This document shows, in pieces, positions 7,861 through 11,322 of a stretch of DNA of 11,322 bases. The DNA lies in assembly GCA_948528155.1 (NCBI GenBank), contig CAOSZT010000070.1, forward strand, positions 1 through 11,322, written 5' to 3'. A program made the position numbers and the translations under genes. The notes under the pieces are model-generated. The model saw only the letters and a program-made list of their open reading frames with translations. It was not told the origin of the DNA and made no database searches. Within the stretch, counting starts at the first letter, position 1, and every line of letters starts with the position of its first letter. This DNA comes from an uncultured Clostridia bacterium. GTDB lineage: Bacteria > Bacillota > Clostridia > TANB77 > CAG-508.

Positions 7861-9576
7861 ATGGAAAATATAGATAAAATATATGAATTACTAAACAGCA
7901 TAAAAGTAACAAAAGCTAATGAAGCATACATAAGTGAAATAAAAGACCTATTAACAGTAGGAAACTACTTTGAAGCCTTAAAAAAAATGAGAGACTTAAA
8001 AGATGAAGAAGATCAAATAAAAAAAGAAGAAATAGTAGAAAAAGAAGAGCAGGAAGAAGAAGGAACATATCCAAATCAATTAAGTAACATAGATTTAGAA
8101 GAAATATTTATAGGACTATTACTAGAAAATCCAAAATTAATAGCAAAATACTATTTTATATTTGAAATATGTATGTTTGAAGATGACGAAATGTTAAACA
8201 TATATAAAAGCATATTATATAATGAAGGAGCAAAATACTCATCAGAACAAGCAAAAAATCGTTTTAACTTTTCAAAAGATACAGAAGAAGTATATGAATT
8301 AAAAAATTACTTAAGAAAACAAGTAAAAGAAAAAAACTATAACATAGAAGAAACATACAGAGAACTAAAAAAACTATTTATACTTAGAAAATCATATATA
8401 GAAACACCCGAAAAAAATATACAAAATAAAATACTAGAAATAACACAATATAAATTATATAACAAAATGTCATCAGAAGAAATAGAAAACACAATTGAGC
8501 AAGTAAAAGTAACACAAAAATTCAAGCAAACAGTATTAAGCGATAATCTAGTAGAATTTTTAGAAAGTGGAGATAATGAATTAGCAAATGGCTTAGACTA
8601 TCCTTTCCAAATAATAACAGAAGTATTTAAAGGAATAAGAAAAGGAGAAACAATGTCATTTGCAATGCCATCAAACTCAGGAAAAAGTAGGTTGACAATA
8701 AATATGGCAGCATATACAGCATTAATCCATAAAAAGAAAGTATTAGTCATATCAAATGAAATGTCAGAAGAAAAAATGAAACTATGTTTAATAACAACAA
8801 TTCTAAACAATCCTGAAATACAAAAAATACATGGACAAAACTTAAAAATAACAGAAGGAGAATTATTAGAATTCAAATTTAGACCAGATAATAAAAAAGA
8901 AGCAAAATTAGATGAACAAGGATATATTATAAAAGAAGAAGGAGAAACTCAAAAACAATTTATAAAAAGATTATCTACAATTTCATCTGACTTTAATAAA
9001 ACTATAAAAGCGATAGATTGGGCAAGTAAACAAATAAAAAATTCAATTTATTTTATAAATATTACAGATCACACAAATGATGAGTTAAAAAAAGTAATAA
9101 TAAATTATTATTATAAAGAACAAATTGAATATGTATTTTATGACACATTAAAAACTGATACAGACAATATTGGAAATCCAGAAGAAATAAAAAGAACAGC
9201 AACAATACTTTCTAATTTAGCACAAAATTTTAATATTTTTATATGTTCATCTTTACAATTAGCAGAAAACACAACAAATCCAATCAACCTAAATGTTAAT
9301 GACTTAGCTGTTAGTAGAACAGTAAAAGAAGTATTAGATACTTTGTGTTTATTTAAACAAATTAGTAGAGATAGTTTACAAGACTATGAATATTCTTTAA
9401 AAGAAGTTGATACAAAATATTTTGATTTAGAAAAATCCGAAAATCCTGATGTTAGATATTATTCTTGTGTTGTTGATAAAAACAGAGCTGGTGCTAAACC
9501 TAAATTAGTATTTAGATTAAACTTAGCTTATAATAGTTGGATTGAATTAGGATATTTAAGATTAAAACATAAATAA
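7861..9576 (+). CDS. Divergent DnaB-type replicative helicase-like ATPase
   Basis: At 571 residues it is longer than a standard DnaB (about 450). Residues 1-47 are of unknown type, followed by a very acidic, lysine-rich linker (about 47-70). A segment from about 74 resembles the DnaB N-terminal helical domain (IDLEEIFIGLLLENP). The RecA-type motor fills about 245-571. Its motifs follow the DnaB order: a Walker A-like loop (PSNSGKS, 270-276, with K275), NEMSEE at 299-304 where DnaB has a similar EMS motif, a Walker B-like YVFYDT with D428, SSLQLAEN around Q466 in place of the SQLNR motif, and KNRAG at 540-544 carrying the candidate lysine and arginine fingers. The first Walker A position is M269, not the usual G or A. 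No primase, loader or phage gene is beside it. It could be a remnant-element helicase, a second chromosomal helicase, or a DnaB-fold ATPase with another job. The start is supported by GGAG six bases upstream. Confidence 0.8.
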   Translation: MENIDKIYELLNSIKVTKANEAYISEIKDLLTVGNYFEALKKMRDLKDEEDQIKKEEIVEKEEQEEEGTYPNQLSNIDLEEIFIGLLLENPKLIAKYYFIFEICMFEDDEMLNIYKSILYNEGAKYSSEQAKNRFNFSKDTEEVYELKNYLRKQVKEKNYNIEETYRELKKLFILRKSYIETPEKNIQNKILEITQYKLYNKMSSEEIENTIEQVKVTQKFKQTVLSDNLVEFLESGDNELANGLDYPFQIITEVFKGIRKGETMSFAMPSNSGKSRLTINMAAYTALIHKKKVLVISNEMSEEKMKLCLITTILNNPEIQKIHGQNLKITEGELLEFKFRPDNKKEAKLDEQGYIIKEEGETQKQFIKRLSTISSDFNKTIKAIDWASKQIKNSIYFINITDHTNDELKKVIINYYYKEQIEYVFYDTLKTDTDNIGNPEEIKRTATILSNLAQNFNIFICSSLQLAENTTNPINLNVNDLAVSRTVKEVLDTLCLFKQISRDSLQDYEYSLKEVDTKYFDLEKSENPDVRYYSCVVDKNRAGAKPKLVFRLNLAYNSWIELGYLRLKHK

Positions 9577-9579
9577 ATT

Positions 9580-9640
9580 AAAAAATAGAAATATATAATA
9601 TGTAAAAAATATTCACATATTAATATATTTCTATTTTTTT
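9580..9640. terminator. Long AT-only hairpin terminator after the DnaB-like gene
   Basis: The outer arms 9580-9596 (AAAAAATAGAAATATAT) and 9623-9639 are perfect complements. The inner arms AATATGT (9597-9603) and ACATATT (9615-9621) extend the stem, with a single bulged A at 9622 and an 11-base loop. Flanking A and T runs give U tracts in both directions. It begins a few bases after the stop codon at 9574-9576. Confidence 0.8.
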
Positions 9641-9657
9641 AACTTCTTTAGTAATTA

Positions 9658-9686
9658 TTGAAATAAAATAAAGAATTTAAGATAAT
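9658..9686 (+). promoter_or_regulatory. Probable promoter of the ZIP transporter gene
   Basis: TTGAAA (9658-9663), a 17-base spacer and GATAAT (9681-9686) give a reasonable promoter just after the hairpin terminator, with a leader of about 25 bases. I see no obvious inverted repeat for a Zur-type or ArsR-type operator around it. Confidence 0.45.
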
Positions 9687-9718
9687 AATAACAACAAAAT
9701 CAAAATGGAGATGAGAAT

Positions 9719-10495
9719 ATGCAATTAGCAATAGGTTTATTAATACCATTTCTAGGAACAACTTTAGGATCAGCAATGGTATTTTTTATGAAAAATAAAA
9801 TGAATATCAAATTTGAAAAATTACTTTTAGGATTTGCAGCAGGTGTAATGTTAGCAGCATCAATATGGTCTTTAATTTTACCATCAATAAATATGGTAGA
9901 AGAACAAGGAAAAGTGGGGTGGATTCCAGCTAGTATTGGATTTTTATTAGGAATTATATTTTTACTTATTTTAGACTGTTTAATACCACATTTACATTTA
10001 GAAAGTAACAAACCAGAAGGAGTAAAATCAAAGTTACAAAAAACCACAATGATGCTTTTTGCAGTAACACTTCACAATATACCAGAAGGAATGGCAGCAG
10101 GAGTGATTTTTTCAGGAGCAATAATTGGAAATACAGGTGTAACAATAGTAGGAGCATTTGTACTAGTAATTGGACTTGCCATACAAAATTTTCCAGAAGG
10201 AGCAATTATATCTATGCCATTAAAAAGTGAAGGAATATCAAAAACAAAAGCATTTTTTTATGGAACATTATCAGGAGTAGTTGAGCCAATAGGAGCAATT
10301 ATTACAATACTACTTACAAATACAGTTATATCAATACTTCCTTATTTATTATCATTTGCAGCAGGTGCAATGATTTATGTTGTAGTTGAAGAATTAATAC
10401 CAGAATCACAAAATGGAGAACATTCAAATATTGGAACAATAGGAGTTTCTTTAGGATTTGTTATTATGATGATATTAGATATAGCTTTGAAATAA
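9719..10495 (+). CDS. ZIP-family divalent metal transporter (GufA/ZupT-like)
   Basis: An integral membrane protein that most likely imports Zn2+ and related divalent ions. Its 258 residues fit the bacterial ZIP family, with about eight hydrophobic segments spread over the whole chain. The two signature metal-site helices are present: HNIPEG at 119-124 in TM4 and QNFPEG at 156-161 in TM5. The second motif begins with Q rather than H, a pattern I associate with GufA-like ZIP proteins. GVVEPIGA follows near residues 184-191 and a glutamate pair (VEELIPES) lies near 222-229. The loop before TM4 contains HLHLES (about 98-103), a possible metal-binding segment. GGAG (9707-9710) sits 8 bases before the ATG; an ATG at 9711 in another frame stops after five codons. 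The gene precedes a metal-sensing and efflux operon, consistent with a role in metal balance. Metal specificity cannot be read from sequence alone. Confidence 0.9.
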   Translation: MQLAIGLLIPFLGTTLGSAMVFFMKNKMNIKFEKLLLGFAAGVMLAASIWSLILPSINMVEEQGKVGWIPASIGFLLGIIFLLILDCLIPHLHLESNKPEGVKSKLQKTTMMLFAVTLHNIPEGMAAGVIFSGAIIGNTGVTIVGAFVLVIGLAIQNFPEGAIISMPLKSEGISKTKAFFYGTLSGVVEPIGAIITILLTNTVISILPYLLSFAAGAMIYVVVEELIPESQNGEHSNIGTIGVSLGFVIMMILDIALK

Positions 10496-10511
10496 AAAAT
10501 TTATAAAACTA

Positions 10512-10541
10512 TTGACAGTTGAGTATCTATTCACATATAAT
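10512..10541 (+). promoter_or_regulatory. Consensus promoter of the arsR metal operon
   Basis: A perfect TTGACA -35 element (10512-10517), an 18-base spacer and a perfect TATAAT -10 element (10536-10541) predict transcription from about 10548. Operator-like sequences cover the spacer and the start region, so a strong promoter appears to be held down by the repressor it drives. Confidence 0.85.
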
Positions 10542-10571
10542 ATAAATATAGTTGAATACTAATTCAACTAT
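10517..10571. promoter_or_regulatory. Paired operator-like sites for the ArsR/SmtB repressor
   Basis: A perfect inverted repeat occupies 10548-10571: ATAGTTGAAT, four bases, ATTCAACTAT. It contains TTGAA and TTCAA half-sites of the kind bound by CadC/SmtB-type repressors and covers the predicted transcription start. A second, imperfect copy begins 33 bases upstream at 10517 (AGTTGAGTAT...ATTCA), matches the first at 16 of 22 positions and lies between the -35 and -10 elements. The spacing is close to three helical turns, so two dimers could bind the same face. Use by the adjacent repressor is inferred. Confidence 0.75.
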
Positions 10572-10605
10572 TAATTAAAATACAAGAGAAAAGAAGGGAG
10601 AAAAC

Positions 10606-10968
10606 ATGTCTAAAAATGAATTTATATGTGATTGTAATGTAATTCATCAAGATATAGTTGACAAAACAATAAAAAATATGCCAGAACAAGATACCTTTAA
10701 TAAACTAGCAGAATTTTTTAAAATTCTTGGAGATACCACTAGAGTAAAAATACTATATGTTTTAGATAAAAACGAAATGTGTGTATGTGATATTGCAAAT
10801 GTTTTAGGAATGAGTAAATCATCTATATCACACCAATTAGGAACTTTAAGAAGGTGTGGAATTGTAAAATGTAGAAAATCTGGTAAAGAGGTATTTTATA
10901 TGCTAGATGACAACCATGTAAAAGAAGTATTTGAAATAGGTGCAAAACATATAGAACACAAAAAATAA
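10606..10968 (+). CDS. ArsR/SmtB-family metal-responsive repressor (CadC-like)
   Basis: A small winged-helix dimer of 120 residues that should repress its own operon and release DNA on binding a metal ion. The helix-turn-helix is at about 60-85 (VCDIANVLGMSKSSISHQLG), followed by the beta wing (KSGKEVFYML). Both known metal sites of the CadC family can be traced. The alpha-3N site has C59 and C61 (MCVCD) plus N-terminal C8 and C10. The alpha-5 site has D102, H104, H115 and H118. From memory of CadC, the spacing matches its alpha-5 residues almost exactly, with a histidine where CadC has glutamate, and the N-terminal pair is CxC rather than C-x3-C. This points to Cd/Pb/Zn sensing. GGGAG lies 5 bases before the ATG. 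The metal-binding protein gene follows after 16 bases. It could be named cadC, but the exact metal is unproven. Confidence 0.92.
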   Translation: MSKNEFICDCNVIHQDIVDKTIKNMPEQDTFNKLAEFFKILGDTTRVKILYVLDKNEMCVCDIANVLGMSKSSISHQLGTLRRCGIVKCRKSGKEVFYMLDDNHVKEVFEIGAKHIEHKK

Positions 10969-10984
10969 AAAGGAGGAAAATAAT

Positions 10985-11206
10985 ATGAAAAGTAAATTTA
11001 AAATTAAAGGATTAGATTGTGCAAATTGTGCTAATGAGTTAGAAAGAACAATACAAAAACTAGAAGGTATAAAAAGTGTAAATATAAGTTTTATTACACA
11101 AAAAATGGAAATTGAATATGATGAAACAAGAAAAGCAGAAATAATACATAATGTAAAAAAAGTTATAAAAAAAGAAGAGCCAGATATCACAGTAGAAGAA
11201 GTTTAG
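10985..11206 (+). CDS. Free-standing heavy-metal-associated (HMA) domain protein
   Basis: Only 73 residues, essentially one ferredoxin-like HMA domain. The metal loop is GLDCANC (C12 and C15). Aspartate before the first cysteine is typical of the Zn/Cd/Pb-binding domains of ZntA/CadA-type ATPases, whereas copper-type domains usually have MxCxxC. The sequence resembles the N-terminal domain that is normally fused to such an ATPase, but here it ends cleanly in TAG at 11204-11206, after EEPDITVEEV. It starts 16 bases after the repressor gene with a strong AGGAGG 8 bases upstream. Its stop overlaps the ribosome binding site of the next gene. It probably hands the metal to the ATPase encoded next, or acts as a soluble metal chaperone. 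Confidence 0.9.
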   Translation: MKSKFKIKGLDCANCANELERTIQKLEGIKSVNISFITQKMEIEYDETRKAEIIHNVKKVIKKEEPDITVEEV

Positions 11207-11217
11207 GAGGATGTTCA

Positions 11218-11322
11218 ATGAAAAAAAAGGAAACAAAAATTATAATAGCTATTTTATTATTTATAATAGCTTTTTTAATAAATTTCAATAATAAATTAAT
11301 TAATAATATAATATATATTATA
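11218..11322 (+). CDS. Start of a probable P1B-type metal-efflux ATPase (partial)
   Basis: The frame from the ATG at 11218 is open to the window edge (35 codons). TAGGAGG at 11204-11210 gives a 7-base spacing; the ATG at 11211 has no room for a ribosome binding site and stops early. The visible peptide has a short lysine-rich start (MKKKETK) and then a long hydrophobic, isoleucine-rich membrane segment. This is how the transmembrane part of CadA/ZntA-type ATPases begins just after the HMA domain. Its place after a CadC-like repressor and an HMA protein supports a Cd/Zn/Pb exporter. No catalytic motif is inside the window, so the call rests on context and this start only. Confidence 0.6.
   Translation, partial: MKKKETKIIIAILLFIIAFLINFNNKLINNIIYII

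Noticed and set aside
9700..10047. A 115-codon open frame on the minus strand inside the ZIP gene
   Set aside because: It is opposite the conserved ZIP membrane helices and has no domain or expression signal; it is a shadow frame.

Overview
The window is a chromosomal segment from an AT-rich, Gram-positive-type bacterium, most likely a member of the Clostridia or a related low-GC Bacillota. The evidence is a valine T-box riboswitch in front of valS, strong GGAGG-type ribosome binding sites, consensus TTGACA/TATAAT promoters, heavy use of AGA, ATA and TTA codons, and a CadC/SmtB-type metal sensor. xerC ends in TGA and tryptophan is encoded by TGG, so the standard bacterial code applies rather than the Mollicutes one. 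No rRNA, tRNA, CRISPR array, insertion sequence or phage structural gene is visible.

Layout from left to right. (1) Positions 1-89 may hold the 3' tail of an upstream gene. They are followed by a well-formed promoter and a 122-residue protein of unknown function (137-505). (2) A long AT-only hairpin (514-579) separates this gene from a convergent xerC-type tyrosine recombinase (585-1568, minus). (3) A compact divergent promoter region (1569-1698) serves xerC and uvrA. (4) uvrA (1699-4536) is complete. (5) Positions 4537-5120 carry no recognised gene. They hold a promoter, a complete valine T-box leader with a GUA specifier and its intrinsic terminator, and then two further hairpins of unknown role before valS. 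(6) valS (5121-7784) is complete. (7) A divergent DnaB-type helicase (7861-9576) stands alone between valS and a strong hairpin terminator (9580-9640). (8) The right end is a metal-homeostasis cluster: a ZIP-family transporter (9719-10495) with its own promoter, then an apparent operon of a CadC/SmtB-like repressor (10606-10968), a free-standing heavy-metal-binding domain protein (10985-11206), and the first 35 codons of what is probably a P1B-type metal-efflux ATPase (from 11218, running off the edge).

How the genes fit together. uvrA, valS and xerC are housekeeping genes for DNA repair, translation and recombination. valS is controlled by uncharged tRNA-Val through the T-box. The right-hand cluster looks like a self-regulated divalent-metal (Zn/Cd/Pb) response unit: the repressor binds operators over its own promoter, metal releases it, and the metal-binding protein and ATPase export the ion. 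The ZIP gene next door suggests import and export of the same class of metal are encoded side by side.

The most interesting items are the isolated, divergent DnaB-like helicase, the split of the usual CadA-type protein into two genes, the paired operator-like sites with a consensus promoter in front of arsR, the unexplained hairpins between the T-box terminator and valS, and a marked shift from A-ending to T-ending codons along several of the long genes. I did not find a clearly new multi-gene system. The helicase is the best candidate for something undescribed.
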